A stretch of DNA of 64,000 bases, from positions 496,001-560,000 of the forward strand of contig NZ_CP038271.1 of assembly GCF_004571195.1 (NCBI RefSeq). The letters are read 5' to 3'. The translations under genes and the position numbers were made by a program. Shown piece by piece: positions 45,443 to 55,008 of the stretch. The notes below the pieces were generated by a model. That model was not told the origin of the DNA, made no database searches, and worked only from the letters and a program-made list of their open reading frames with translations. Position 1 is the first letter of the stretch, and each line of letters opens with the position of its first letter. The stretch comes from Legionella geestiana (GTDB lineage Bacteria; Pseudomonadota; Gammaproteobacteria; Legionellales; Legionellaceae).

Positions 45443-45844
45443 CTATAGGTGATGGTAAAATCCAAGCGCCATCAGATGCAGCCCCACAAGGGCGATAATC
45501 GCAACGGTGGCATAGTAACCAGGACCCGACATGGCTTTCGTTGTACAGTCAAGCGCCTTTTCCGGGAATGCCAGCCACCAGGCGGACTTAAGGGTTATAA
45601 ACCATCCCAGAAGTGTAATTAACGCCATGGGCGACCATACCCAATGGGTATGCAATGCTACAATCGTAAGTCCAATAAGAAGACCTATCGATGCAGTAAG
45701 CACAATAACACCACTGTCTGCCTTAACTTTACCCCAGAGGCCGCGGTAGTAATCCGCGCGCGTAACCAGAATAATGGCCATGATAACGAGATAAAGCCCG
45801 GAAACCTGCGCTATCAGCGCGGTATGTAAAAGCGGCATTTCCAT
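45443..45844 (-). CDS. Small four-helix membrane protein of unknown function
   Basis: 133 residues with four hydrophobic helices (about 8-27, 45-65, 70-92, 108-128) and short loops. The start has a clear AAGGAG six bases upstream. No signature residues are recognised beyond a few His at helix ends (LHTHW, GFYHHL). Inner-membrane location is the only firm statement. It is downstream of the exported-protein gene 45903-46457 on the same strand, 58 bp apart. Confidence 0.65.
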   Translation of the reverse strand: MEMPLLHTALIAQVSGLYLVIMAIILVTRADYYRGLWGKVKADSGVIVLTASIGLLIGLTIVALHTHWVWSPMALITLLGWFITLKSAWWLAFPEKALDCTTKAMSGPGYYATVAIIALVGLHLMALGFYHHL

Positions 45845-45893
45845 AATGAACTCCTTGTTGAGATGCCCTTTCTCTTAGTATAGCTCGCTACAG

Positions 45894-45907
45894 CGACAGC
45901 ATCTAAA
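45894..45907. repeat. 14-nt repeat shared with the hairpin at 7222-7235
   Basis: CGACAGCATCTAAA occurs here and at 7222-7235. In both places it covers the stop codon (TAG) of a minus-strand gene and continues into the gene's last codons. Here the other hairpin arm is decayed (AGATGC at 45871-45876 only). Confidence 0.45.
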
Positions 45908-46457
45908 ACCAGACGCGATCGATAATGGCATCCTTCGCCACACCCCCCTCGATGCGCAGGATTTTCCACGGCTTGCCACAACGCTGAATGTGGCGTGCAA
46001 GAAACACATTGCCACCACAGTGGTAGCCAAGAGGCGAACCTTCATGCGTGATGGCCGTCTCAAAAGCGATACAATGCTCGCCACCGTCAAGCTCAACCGC
46101 CCAGGGCAAGGCGGTAGACGCATCAAGCGGCTTCTGTCCGCTTTGCGCGGGCGCACTTGTGAGCATAATATCGATGGCCGCGCCATTCCAGGGGCTGGCC
46201 GGGCAAACCGCGTGCAGCCGGTCTTTGGTGGGTTTGATGAAACAGGGGTCAAACGTGCCTTGTGCCGTTACGCATCGATAAGCATCCTCCCGCACAAGAC
46301 GCATCGACTGTGTTACGCACTCCCCGGGCAGGGTTTTCTGCACCAGAGGGTCCTGCTGCAAAACGCCTCCCCCAAACGGACGATAAAGCATTAAATCGGT
46401 ATCAGCGGCAAAGGCCACCCCCACACTCAGAAGGAAAACACCCCAAAAACATCGCAT
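45903..46457 (-). CDS. Exported Cys-rich protein of unknown function
   Basis: 184 residues from the ATG spaced seven bases after GAGG; ten codons upstream are open. Signal peptide MRCFWGVFLLSVGVAFAA. The mature protein has at least seven cysteines (for example ECVTQ, YRCVTAQGTFDPCF, HAVCPAS, YHCGG, RCGKP), which suggests a disulfide-bonded periplasmic or secreted domain. I know no family name for it. The stop codon lies in a 14-nt repeat shared with 7222-7235. Confidence 0.65.
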   Translation of the reverse strand: MRCFWGVFLLSVGVAFAADTDLMLYRPFGGGVLQQDPLVQKTLPGECVTQSMRLVREDAYRCVTAQGTFDPCFIKPTKDRLHAVCPASPWNGAAIDIMLTSAPAQSGQKPLDASTALPWAVELDGGEHCIAFETAITHEGSPLGYHCGGNVFLARHIQRCGKPWKILRIEGGVAKDAIIDRVWF

Positions 46458-46552
46458 GCTGTTGCCTCGGTTTTTTTGGTGTATCATGCACGCATACGTT
46501 AAACCGGGTAAAGTCTTTTTGAAGGAAAATCCCGCAGATTTTTGGAGTGCGC

Positions 46553-47956
46553 ATGAATACTGTTTACACTGTCCAGCAATGCCTTGAGGGGCATGTTCCC
46601 GTTGATACGGAAGTCACTGTACGTGGCTGGGTAAAAACACGCCGGGACTCCAAAGCGGGTCTGTCTTTCATCAACCTCCATGACGGGTCCTGTTTCGCGC
46701 CGATTCAGGTGGTCGCCAGTAACACCCTGCCCAATTATCACGATGATATCCAAAAACTCACAACCGGTTGTTCCCTGATTGCGGTAGGTCAGCTGGTCGC
46801 CTCCCAGGGCAAAGGGCAAACGTTTGAAATCCAGGCATCCGCCATTACCCCGGTGGGATTCGTTGAAAACCCGGACACCTACCCGATTCAGGCCAAACGC
46901 CACACCATGGAATATCTGCGTGAAGTCGCACACCTGCGCCCGCGCACCAATACCCTTGGCGCAGTCGCGCGGATACGTCACTGTGTAAGCCAGGCCATAC
47001 ACCGGTATTTTCACAGCGAGGGATTCTACTGGGTGCACACGCCCATCATTACAGCGAGCGACTGCGAGGGTGCCGGTGAACTGTTCAGGGTCAGCACCCT
47101 TGACATGCTTAACCCGCCGCGCACCCAGACTGGCGGCATCGACTTCGACAAGGACTTTTTCGGCTGCGAAACGTTTCTAACGGTTTCAGGTCAGCTGAAC
47201 GTGGAAGCCTACTGCCTCGCACTCTCCAAAGTCTACACCTTTGGGCCCGCGTTTCGTGCGGAAAACTCCAACACCAGCCGCCATCTTGCTGAATTTTGGA
47301 TGGTAGAGCCGGAAGTCGCCTTTGCTGACCTTGCAGAGCTCTGCACCTTAAGCCAGTCCCTGCTGAAAACACTCTGTAAAAGCGTGCTGGATGAGCGCAT
47401 GGATGACATGCAGTTTTTCAACGAACACATCTCTCCCGGCATTATTGAACGCGTTGAACACATCGTTACCAGCGACTTTGAAATCATGACCTATACCGAT
47501 GCAGTGAAAGCCCTCATTGACAGCGGCAAACGCTTTGAGTATCCGGTCAGCTGGGGACTTGATTTACAATCCGAGCATGAGCGCTATCTTGCTGAAGAAT
47601 TGTGCAAAAAGCCCGTGATTCTTATTAATTATCCGAAAGACATTAAAAGCTTTTACATGCGCCTGAATGACGATGGCAAAACCGTTGCCGCCATGGACGT
47701 GCTGGCACCAGGTATTGGTGAAATCATCGGTGGCAGCGAGCGTGAAGACCGCCTCGAAGTGCTGGATGCGCGCATGCAGCAGAGCGGGCTGAATCCCGAG
47801 CGGTATCAGTGGTACCGCGATTTACGGCGCTATGGCTCTGTGCCGCATGGCGGATTTGGCCTGGGGCTTGACCGTTTTATCAGCTACGTGACCGGTGTTG
47901 GTAATATCCGCGATGTCATCCCCTTCCCACGTACACCGGGGCATGCGGAATATTAA
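46553..47956 (+). CDS. asnS: Asparaginyl-tRNA synthetase
   Basis: 467 residues, as in E. coli. The N-terminal OB-fold anticodon domain ([24 protein letters not shown]) and the class II catalytic core are complete: motif 2 [25 protein letters not shown] and motif 3 [10 protein letters not shown]. It charges tRNA-Asn. TTTGGAG precedes the ATG at 46553 by five bases, and an ATG two codons earlier (46547) is less likely. It is followed by 76 bp before the polysaccharide-type operon. Confidence 0.97.
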   Translation: MNTVYTVQQCLEGHVPVDTEVTVRGWVKTRRDSKAGLSFINLHDGSCFAPIQVVASNTLPNYHDDIQKLTTGCSLIAVGQLVASQGKGQTFEIQASAITPVGFVENPDTYPIQAKRHTMEYLREVAHLRPRTNTLGAVARIRHCVSQAIHRYFHSEGFYWVHTPIITASDCEGAGELFRVSTLDMLNPPRTQTGGIDFDKDFFGCETFLTVSGQLNVEAYCLALSKVYTFGPAFRAENSNTSRHLAEFWMVEPEVAFADLAELCTLSQSLLKTLCKSVLDERMDDMQFFNEHISPGIIERVEHIVTSDFEIMTYTDAVKALIDSGKRFEYPVSWGLDLQSEHERYLAEELCKKPVILINYPKDIKSFYMRLNDDGKTVAAMDVLAPGIGEIIGGSEREDRLEVLDARMQQSGLNPERYQWYRDLRRYGSVPHGGFGLGLDRFISYVTGVGNIRDVIPFPRTPGHAEY

Positions 47957-48032
47957 ACGTATAAGGCCTTGCTTCAAAACCACAAAAATGCGAATCTGAA
48001 GTCTGGAGAACCTAACTCATAGTGGACATGGC

Positions 48033-50078
48033 GTGAGCAAAAGGATACTTGTTTTTGTAACCACCTGCATGTTTGCTTGCGCCACGTGGGCGGAATCAGC
48101 ACCCGCCCTGCCACCGGACACACTCTCATCCTCTCCGCTGCAGGCTTTGCCTGCCAGTGATCCTGATGCAGTTTTCGCTGACGTCAAAGCGCTTCGCAAT
48201 GCAGGAAAACTGACCGAAGCCCGGGCCATGGCAGCAGAGTATCTCACCTCACACCCCGATGACGTCGATGTCAGGCTGTTACTGGGTCTTATCAACCTGC
48301 AGCTTCAGGAATACGACCTTGCCGCGAACAATCTCTCCCGCGTATTGAACAGTACGCCCCGTTACACCGATGCACGTGCGGGTTTGATACTGACACGGCT
48401 GGCGCAGAAAAGAATGGACGAAGCGCGAACACTGTTGCTTGCAGGTCTTCAATTAAGCCCCGATGATACCGTTCTTCTCGGCCTTGCAAAACGATTCCCC
48501 GAACTCGAATCCCCACCCCCTGCAGAAGTTAAAAGAATTTCCGTCCTGCCTGTCTTGAATTTTCCTGAAAATGCCACGGCAAAGCCCGTGCCGGATTATC
48601 AGAAAGAAACCCTTGAAAAGCTGCAGGCCCTTCGCCATGAAGGACGTCTCAAAGAAGCGAAAACGCTGGCAACAACGTATCTCAAGGCACACCCCAAAGA
48701 CCCTGATATCACGCTGATTCTTGGCCTGTTATATTTACAGACAGGTGAACCCGTGAAAGCGCGCATGTGCTTTGAGACCGTGTTATCAGAAGTACCGGAT
48801 TATGTCGATGCACGCGCAGGTCTTGCCAAATCGCTGATGGCACAAAAGCAGTATAAAGCGGCCACGGAAACCATCGATGAGGGCTTGCATAAATCTCCTG
48901 GCGACATGAAGCTCCTTGACATTAAAAAGCAACTCTACGCGATTATGCATGCGCCCCGACAACGCATGCCAAATCCCGTGGTTTTAAGCCCGAAAGCACA
49001 AAAACTGGCGAACGCCGCTGCTCTTTTAAAGTCTGGGAACATTACGACGGCAGAGCAGATGTTAAAGCCCATGCTGGCAGCCTCCCCTGATGATGCTGAG
49101 GTTCGTGTAGCACTCGCCAACTGCTATCTTGAGCGCCATCAAGACCTGAAGGCCTCACTCTTAATTCGCGCGGGCCTCAGGCGTACGCCAGAAAGCATCC
49201 TGCTGCGTATGAAAGCCGGGGACATTTTCTTTATCATGCGCCAGTATGCACTTGCTGCAAAAGCCTTTCTCGCGGTACTGGCCAAAGAGCCTTCAAACAA
49301 GGAAGCGCGAGCAAAACTTGACGAGGTGAATTCCATCAGCCCGCGCTATGCTTATGGCATAAACGAAGTCGGCATTTCTTCAGACAACGCCTATGTCAGC
49401 GATTTACGCACCAACTGGGATTACTCCAGTGCATTTATCCGCCGCGATACCGTCCTTGGTCCAGCAACGCTTCGTGTCAACTATGCGTCCAGACTGCAAA
49501 CTAAAGCTCCGCAATATGAAATTGATTTTTCACCGCGCTATAACCGTAATATCTATGTCGACCTCATCGGCGCATGGTCTGACCAGCCGGTTCTTTTTCC
49601 CAACTGGCTCGGTGGTGCTGAGGGTTATGCCAACATTCCAGGTTTTCTGGAAGTTTCTGCCGGCGGTCGCTATGCAAAAATTGCCGAAACCTGGCTGAGT
49701 ACCTGGACTGGCTCGCTCAACAGCTACCCCGGAAGTTACTGGCTCAGCTTCAGACCTTATTACTTTCTGCCTAAAAACAATCAGGAAGACTCCGTGTTGT
49801 ACACCGCAACCGCAAGGCGTTATTTCACAACCGATGACCATTACATCGGCATTAATGCCGGCACAGGAAGAAGCCCCGATCTGGCTGATTTACTGACCGT
49901 GAATTTCATCGTTATCAAAAATAATTTTGTCAATCTGCAGTATACTTTTCCCATCGCGAGACACCATATTCTGGTCGACTTACGCGCTGGCTATCAAAAC
50001 TGGGTGTACCCCTCCGGCCTGAACCGCAATCTCTACGATGGCAATGCCGGGTTTCGCTACCGGTTCGAGAATGCGTAA
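48033..50078 (+). CDS. TPR and YaiO/PgaA-like outer membrane beta-barrel protein
   Basis: 681 residues starting at GTG (AGTGGA upstream). Signal peptide SKRILVFVTTCMFACATWA. Residues about 45-430 are TPR units in three groups: ALRNAGKLTEARAMAAEYLTSHPDD, then ALRHEGRLKEAKTLATTYLKAHPKD, then a third set at about 330-430. Residues about 440-681 alternate in the manner of an outer membrane beta-barrel ending in an aromatic strand (FRYRFENA), in the style of YaiO. TPR plus barrel is also the plan of PgaA, the outer-membrane export porin of poly-GlcNAc. The next two genes, a HEAT membrane protein and a GT2 synthase, overlap by 1 and 4 bp, so the three form one operon and probably make and export a surface polysaccharide. 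Confidence 0.85.
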   Translation: MSKRILVFVTTCMFACATWAESAPALPPDTLSSSPLQALPASDPDAVFADVKALRNAGKLTEARAMAAEYLTSHPDDVDVRLLLGLINLQLQEYDLAANNLSRVLNSTPRYTDARAGLILTRLAQKRMDEARTLLLAGLQLSPDDTVLLGLAKRFPELESPPPAEVKRISVLPVLNFPENATAKPVPDYQKETLEKLQALRHEGRLKEAKTLATTYLKAHPKDPDITLILGLLYLQTGEPVKARMCFETVLSEVPDYVDARAGLAKSLMAQKQYKAATETIDEGLHKSPGDMKLLDIKKQLYAIMHAPRQRMPNPVVLSPKAQKLANAAALLKSGNITTAEQMLKPMLAASPDDAEVRVALANCYLERHQDLKASLLIRAGLRRTPESILLRMKAGDIFFIMRQYALAAKAFLAVLAKEPSNKEARAKLDEVNSISPRYAYGINEVGISSDNAYVSDLRTNWDYSSAFIRRDTVLGPATLRVNYASRLQTKAPQYEIDFSPRYNRNIYVDLIGAWSDQPVLFPNWLGGAEGYANIPGFLEVSAGGRYAKIAETWLSTWTGSLNSYPGSYWLSFRPYYFLPKNNQEDSVLYTATARRYFTTDDHYIGINAGTGRSPDLADLLTVNFIVIKNNFVNLQYTFPIARHHILVDLRAGYQNWVYPSGLNRNLYDGNAGFRYRFENA

Positions 50079-51133
50079 TGGACAGAATACTGGAGATTGT
50101 TAAGTTCTTTGCCATTTTACAGCTGATACTGATAGCAATGATGGTGCTGCTCATGTATCTCACCCGCGGATGGATGAAGTACCGTGAAAAGCAAATTCCT
50201 AAAAAAAGACTGCTGCTCAAAACCATTTTAGACATCCACTTGAATGAGCAGCAGCCACTCACGCCCAAAGCCACTAAAGTTTTAAAAAAATCGCTGCCGT
50301 TAACCATTGATATTCTCAACACCTGGAATCAGGCGGATAATTACGAACAGCAGCGTATTCAATCTGTGTCTTTGCAATTGCAAAATAAAGTACTGTTGCC
50401 CGCTGCTCGTGGTTACGCGCGCTCTCGCAACTGGCTTAAACGCTTTTTAGCCATACAAAGCTACAGTTTTGGATTTGAGGACCAGGATGAAACCAGGCTG
50501 CTGCGCCTGCTCCAGGACCCCACTATGCTGGTTTCCATCAATGCCGCGATGGTCGGTACAAAAGCCGGCAGTGACGCCATGGTGAATGCCATGCTGACTT
50601 TCTTCTCGAAAGTAAGGCGTTTGCAGCAGTCCGTTTTTGCCGATATCGTTGCCCGCTCTAATCGCGAGATTGCGCCGATTATCGTTCGAAGGCTCGAGAC
50701 TGAAAGCGATATCTGGACACGGGTGTTTTGCTACCGACTGCTTGCACGCCTGCCTGCCTGCACACTTGAACCGCCCCTGCAAATCGACTTTGAGACAGGT
50801 AATACGGATTTAAAAATCGCGGTGCTGCACTTCATCAAACATCACATGGAAGCGGATAACAGCGCAATTGTGTTTAAGGCCTGTGAAAGCTCACAATGGG
50901 AGGTACGTGCCAGCGGTGCACAGATTGCAGGGTTTATTCCAGGAGAAAAAAGCCTGCACTTTCTCACGCAATTAATTACCGACTCAAACTGGTGGGTTCG
51001 AATCAATGCCGCCCGCGCCCTTGCGGGACTCGGTCAGCCGGGGATAACCGTTTTAAAACACCAGTCGCCAGAAAAAGACCGATTTGCGTTTGAAACCGCT
51101 GAAACCATTCTCAAAACACTGGATACCCTATGA
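50078..51133 (+). CDS. Membrane-anchored HEAT-repeat protein
   Basis: 351 residues. One N-terminal membrane helix (about 8-27, FFAILQLILIAMMVLLMYL) is followed by a basic segment and then helical pairs typical of HEAT/Armadillo-like repeats (about 100-345; e.g. SSQWEVRASGAQIAGFIPG and the following SNWWVRINAARALAGLG). The solenoid probably faces the cytosol (basic residues follow the helix) and may bind the synthase encoded next. Start and stop codons interlock with the neighbours (TAATG upstream, ATGA downstream). The fold is reasonably clear, the role inferred from the operon. Confidence 0.82.
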   Translation: MDRILEIVKFFAILQLILIAMMVLLMYLTRGWMKYREKQIPKKRLLLKTILDIHLNEQQPLTPKATKVLKKSLPLTIDILNTWNQADNYEQQRIQSVSLQLQNKVLLPAARGYARSRNWLKRFLAIQSYSFGFEDQDETRLLRLLQDPTMLVSINAAMVGTKAGSDAMVNAMLTFFSKVRRLQQSVFADIVARSNREIAPIIVRRLETESDIWTRVFCYRLLARLPACTLEPPLQIDFETGNTDLKIAVLHFIKHHMEADNSAIVFKACESSQWEVRASGAQIAGFIPGEKSLHFLTQLITDSNWWVRINAARALAGLGQPGITVLKHQSPEKDRFAFETAETILKTLDTL

Positions 51134-52515
51134 TAGTGACGTTTCTCTATGCGTTTTCAATCTTCAGCGTTACCTATTTTGCCCTGCTTGGGGCATGGTA
51201 TACCACGCTGCTGCTCGCCTCTTTTCCAGAAGTGTTAAAAAAATTCAGGGAAACCACATATGGCAATATCGAGCACCTCATCGATGTGCAGTCCTTAATT
51301 CCCATCACCATCGTCACGCCGGCATTCAACGAAGAAAAGCGCATTCTGAACATGGTCAACAGTATTCTGCAGAGCCATTATAAAAACGTACACATGATTA
51401 TTGTGAGCGACGGCTCTACAGACGGCACTATCGCCCTTCTTGACCGGGAATTCCATCTCGAGGAAGTGCCTGTTATCATCCGCGAAACCATCCCGACCGA
51501 AAAAATACGACACTGTTATGTGTCAAAGCGAAACAGCAACCTGATGGTGCTGGATAAAGAACACTCACCGTGGCATTGTGCAGCCGATTCAGTCAATGCC
51601 GGATTTAACGCCTGCCAGACTCCGGTCATGCTGACCATCGATGCAGATACTGTTCTCGAGCCGGAAGCGCTTTCACGCATGATGTTTACGTTTCTTACAA
51701 AATCACATTGCGTAGCCGTCAGTGGTTCAGTATATGTTTTAAACGACAACATTGTTGAGAATGGCAAGCTTTTAACCAGCGTACTTCCTGAGCATTTTAT
51801 CTCAGCGGTTCAGGGTGTTGAGTATCTACGCTCGTTCCTTTATGGGCGCGCGGGACTCAACGTCTTTGGCGGTGCGATGTGTTATCCGGGTGCCTTTACC
51901 CTGTTTGAGACGGAATGCCTGCGCGATGTTGGAGGATATGATACGCAAAACTTTTCTTATGATGCTGAAATTATTACCAAAATTCATCATTATATGCGAA
52001 AGAATAAATTTCCGCATACCCTCAATCACTCGCCAAACGCGTTTTCATGGACTGAGGTGCCCTCAACCCTTAAAAGCTTCTGGAACCAGCGTGACAAATG
52101 GCAGCGCGGCATGTGGCGCAGTGTCATGCGCCATATCGGCATGTTTTTTAACCCGCGTTACGGCATTGTCGGCATGATTACGTTCCCCGCCTATATCTTT
52201 TTTGAAGTCCTGGGCCCCGTTATCGAGTGCCTGACCTTTATCACCCTGGTAATCGCCTGGATACTTGGTGATATTAACGTGACCGTTCTTCTTTGGTTTC
52301 TGTTCCTGGCATGGGGCTACATTACACTGGTATCAGTGGCGATGGTATTTTTAAACCTGATAAGTTTTAACCGTTATCGCCGCTGGACTGACACGTTTCG
52401 CGTCATAGGGCTTGTCTTTGCAGAAATGTTTGGGTTTCGCCAGTTTCGCGCTGTCTGCTGCACCGTTGCGACAGTGAAGTATATGTTTAATCGCGCGCGC
52501 TCAAAGCCTCTCTGA
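51130..52515 (+). CDS. Membrane glycosyltransferase family 2, processive synthase type
   Basis: 461 residues with one N-terminal helix (about 3-25), a cytosolic GT-A domain (about 55-330) and three to four C-terminal helices. The motifs IVSDGSTDGT, TIDADTVLEPEA (DxD) and NVFGGAMCYPGAFTLFE are those of PgaC/NodC/chitin-synthase-like enzymes; the final QxxRW box reads QRDKW, with Lys in place of Arg. Such enzymes polymerise a UDP-sugar and feed the chain through their own membrane channel. With the upstream barrel protein it forms a plausible synthesis-export unit. No deacetylase or second GT is encoded here. Confidence 0.87.
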   Translation: MIVTFLYAFSIFSVTYFALLGAWYTTLLLASFPEVLKKFRETTYGNIEHLIDVQSLIPITIVTPAFNEEKRILNMVNSILQSHYKNVHMIIVSDGSTDGTIALLDREFHLEEVPVIIRETIPTEKIRHCYVSKRNSNLMVLDKEHSPWHCAADSVNAGFNACQTPVMLTIDADTVLEPEALSRMMFTFLTKSHCVAVSGSVYVLNDNIVENGKLLTSVLPEHFISAVQGVEYLRSFLYGRAGLNVFGGAMCYPGAFTLFETECLRDVGGYDTQNFSYDAEIITKIHHYMRKNKFPHTLNHSPNAFSWTEVPSTLKSFWNQRDKWQRGMWRSVMRHIGMFFNPRYGIVGMITFPAYIFFEVLGPVIECLTFITLVIAWILGDINVTVLLWFLFLAWGYITLVSVAMVFLNLISFNRYRRWTDTFRVIGLVFAEMFGFRQFRAVCCTVATVKYMFNRARSKPL

Positions 52516-52546
52516 GAATCGCCTGAAAAAGCATGCGATGAGGCAT

Positions 52547-52569
52547 GAAAAAGACCGTCAGCAGACGGT
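52547..52569 (-). terminator. Intrinsic terminator of the sugar-nucleotide operon
   Basis: On the minus strand ACCGTC and GACGGT form a perfect six-base stem with a TGCT loop, followed by CTTTTTC. It lies 17 bp after the stop codon of the epimerase gene. Confidence 0.7.
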
Positions 52570-52585
52570 AATACCCGCTGCTGAA

Positions 52586-53554
52586 TCAGGTCAGTCCGGC
52601 TTTTACTGCGTCAATGGTGTCACGAATGGTGTCTTCAAGTGTCCAGTGCAGGCGATAGGCAATGAGGGATTTTAGTTTTTCTAGATTGGGCCTGCGGTTT
52701 TCCATGTCCATGTACTCCTTGCCATAGACTTCTTCATACGACTGAAAGCTGAGGCTCGACTCCGATTGCGCCATCTTTTTAACCCGTTCTGCCAGCTGCA
52801 GGATGGAGATGCAATTATCGCTGCCTACGTTAACAATTTCTCCCGATGCCTGCTCGCAGAACATGACCTGATGTAAAAGATTGGCCATGTCGCGCACATC
52901 ACAAAATGCACGGGTCTGCTCGCCATTGGAAAATATGGTTATGGGGTCGCCATTGACCGCCTGACGCACAAAGCGCGGCAGCACCATGCCATACCGAGCA
53001 GTCTGACGGGGGCCGACCGTGTTAAAAATCCGCACGACTTTTACGGGGACTTTTTCTTCCTTATACCACGCCTCAGCCGTTGCCTCATTACACAATTTGC
53101 TGACCGCATAACTGGCATGCGCACGGTTCATGTCCGCAACACTGACACTATCGGATTCTTTCATGGGATCGCTGCGCGAGCCGTACACTTCCGAACTGGA
53201 GGCAATAAGTACTGGCGGCCTGATACGCAGTTTAGCCACTTCTTCAAGCAGGGTATCGGCAATTCTAACATTGGCGCGCAGTGTGGCAATGGGATTTTCA
53301 AGCACGTTAAACATGCCGACAACGGCCGCGAGATTAAATACGGCCTCCGCCTCTTCAAGTACGCCCGGCAATCCGTCCCAGGAGACAATATCCACTTCAT
53401 GAAACTCCACCTTCTCAGCGGGGTGGTGCTCAATATTGGCTTTTTTTCCAGTGCTCAGGTTATCAAGCACAATGACCTTTTTGCCATGTTTCACATAAAA
53501 GTCCACAAGATGCGAGCCAATAAAACCCGCTCCTCCTGCAATAACTATCGCCAT
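52586..53554 (-). CDS. NAD-dependent UDP-sugar epimerase/dehydratase, TviC/WbpP-like
   Basis: 322 residues, a short-chain dehydrogenase of the extended type. GGAGFIGSHLVDFY binds NAD, DNLSTGKKANI follows, SSSEVYG gives the catalytic Ser and YAVSKL the Tyr/Lys pair; RIFNTVGPRQ closes the active site. It most likely epimerises a UDP-uronic acid or UDP-HexNAc, given its partner, the dehydrogenase encoded just upstream. The start has a perfect AAGGAGG box. The operon is convergent with the GT2 operon and probably supplies a sugar precursor. Decarboxylase or 4-epimerase activity cannot be told apart by eye. Confidence 0.85.
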   Translation of the reverse strand: MAIVIAGGAGFIGSHLVDFYVKHGKKVIVLDNLSTGKKANIEHHPAEKVEFHEVDIVSWDGLPGVLEEAEAVFNLAAVVGMFNVLENPIATLRANVRIADTLLEEVAKLRIRPPVLIASSSEVYGSRSDPMKESDSVSVADMNRAHASYAVSKLCNEATAEAWYKEEKVPVKVVRIFNTVGPRQTARYGMVLPRFVRQAVNGDPITIFSNGEQTRAFCDVRDMANLLHQVMFCEQASGEIVNVGSDNCISILQLAERVKKMAQSESSLSFQSYEEVYGKEYMDMENRRPNLEKLKSLIAYRLHWTLEDTIRDTIDAVKAGLT

Positions 53555-53563
53555 GATGCCTCC

Positions 53564-54838
53564 TTAAAGGCTCCAGTACTCAAGTGATGGAAATGCCCTC
53601 GATGCGTCCGAAAACATGGATGGAATATCCATAAAAAGCATGGGCGTGTTCAGTTTTTTAAGAAACGTCTCAAGGCCTTTTTCCTTATAGAATTGGTGTC
53701 CGGTAACGAGTACGGCAAGCGTTAAATCCTGCATGTCGTCGAAGGATTTAAGGGTAATGCCATAACGTTCTTCCATGAGGGTCGTATCTGCAAGCGGGTC
53801 ATGAACATCAACATGAAGATGGGTCAATTTCAGTTCTTTGATAAATTTCAAGGCCAGACTGTTGCGAACATCCGGGGTATCCGGTTTATAAGTCACTCCA
53901 AATACGCCAATGCGGCATTTAGAGATGGGCAGCTCATGGCGCCTTAAGCAGCGCAGCAGCTCATCGAGCACAAAGCGCGTCATGTTGTCATTGACCTTGC
54001 GCGCGGTCACGATTAAATCATGAGGAACCCCGAGGCGCTTGGCGTTAAAGGCAAGATAGAGCGGGTCAACCGCGATACAGTGTCCCCCCACAAAACCTGG
54101 CGTAAAATGTACAAAGCTCCACTTGGATTTTGCCGCTTCGATAATTTCATGCACATCAAGGTGCAGGGCATGCATGATTTGTGAAAACTCGTTCATCATG
54201 GCAATGTTGATATCGCGCTGGGTGTTCTCAAGAATCTTAACGGCTTCCGCAGTTTTAATATTGGATACAGGATAGAGCGTATCGCAGCAGACCTGGTACA
54301 CCTCCTTCACAATTTCCAATGTATGCGCGTCACCGGCCGAGACAACTTTGGGCACTGATTTAAGCGTATGCACCGTATCGCCAGGATTAATGCGCTCAGG
54401 CGAATACCCAAGCCCGAAATCCACGCCGCACGACAGCCCGCTGATAGACTCAAGCAGAGGAAGTGCCACCTCTTCCGTGACCCCTGGATAAACGGTGGAC
54501 TCATAAACGACAATATCGCCGCGCTTCAATACACTCGCAAGCTGCCGTGTCGCCTTGATTAAAGGCTCCAAATCCGGCATTTCGTAATACCACGCGGGCG
54601 TTGAAACGGTAACGATGTAAAAATCTGCATCGCGGATGTCTTCAAGTGACGTCGTATAGGCAACCCTTGCTTCAGCAAGGGATTCACGGCTTTCAAGGCC
54701 ATTGGCATCCATGCCTTCCTTGAGCGCCTTAATTCTTGGTTCTGAGATATCGTATCCAGTGACCTTAAGCTCTCGACTAAGCGCTACTGCAAGCCCAAGC
54801 CCCACATACCCCAATCCAACGACTGCGACATGTCTCAT
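53564..54838 (-). CDS. Nucleotide-sugar dehydrogenase, TviB/WbpO-like
   Basis: 424 residues. The NAD domain starts VAVVGLGYVGLGLAVALS; the catalytic Cys lies in FVGGHCIAVDPLYL; the sugar-binding region has FGVTYKPDTPDVRNS. The pattern fits the UDP-GlcNAc/GalNAc 6-dehydrogenase group (TviB, WbpO) rather than UDP-glucose dehydrogenase, since the TviB-type GYSPERINPGD and GFVGGHCIAVDP segments are present. It oxidises C6 of a UDP-sugar to the uronic acid. Nine bases separate it from the epimerase gene, and GGAGAG precedes the start. Precise specificity is inferred. Confidence 0.85.
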   Translation of the reverse strand: MRHVAVVGLGYVGLGLAVALSRELKVTGYDISEPRIKALKEGMDANGLESRESLAEARVAYTTSLEDIRDADFYIVTVSTPAWYYEMPDLEPLIKATRQLASVLKRGDIVVYESTVYPGVTEEVALPLLESISGLSCGVDFGLGYSPERINPGDTVHTLKSVPKVVSAGDAHTLEIVKEVYQVCCDTLYPVSNIKTAEAVKILENTQRDINIAMMNEFSQIMHALHLDVHEIIEAAKSKWSFVHFTPGFVGGHCIAVDPLYLAFNAKRLGVPHDLIVTARKVNDNMTRFVLDELLRCLRRHELPISKCRIGVFGVTYKPDTPDVRNSLALKFIKELKLTHLHVDVHDPLADTTLMEERYGITLKSFDDMQDLTLAVLVTGHQFYKEKGLETFLKKLNTPMLFMDIPSMFSDASRAFPSLEYWSL

Positions 54839-55008
54839 ATGCTCTCCATGGCACGTGAAGCGCTTCCCTTGTCCTCAAAGGCAGTATAGCACAGGATGTG
54901 GTGCGCAGGATTGCATACAAAGCAACAACGGGTGGAGCGGATTTTCACCTAATTTTTCCTTAAGCATGCCTGGATAGAATATCTAAAAATGTTAGAGGTG
55001 GTATCCCA

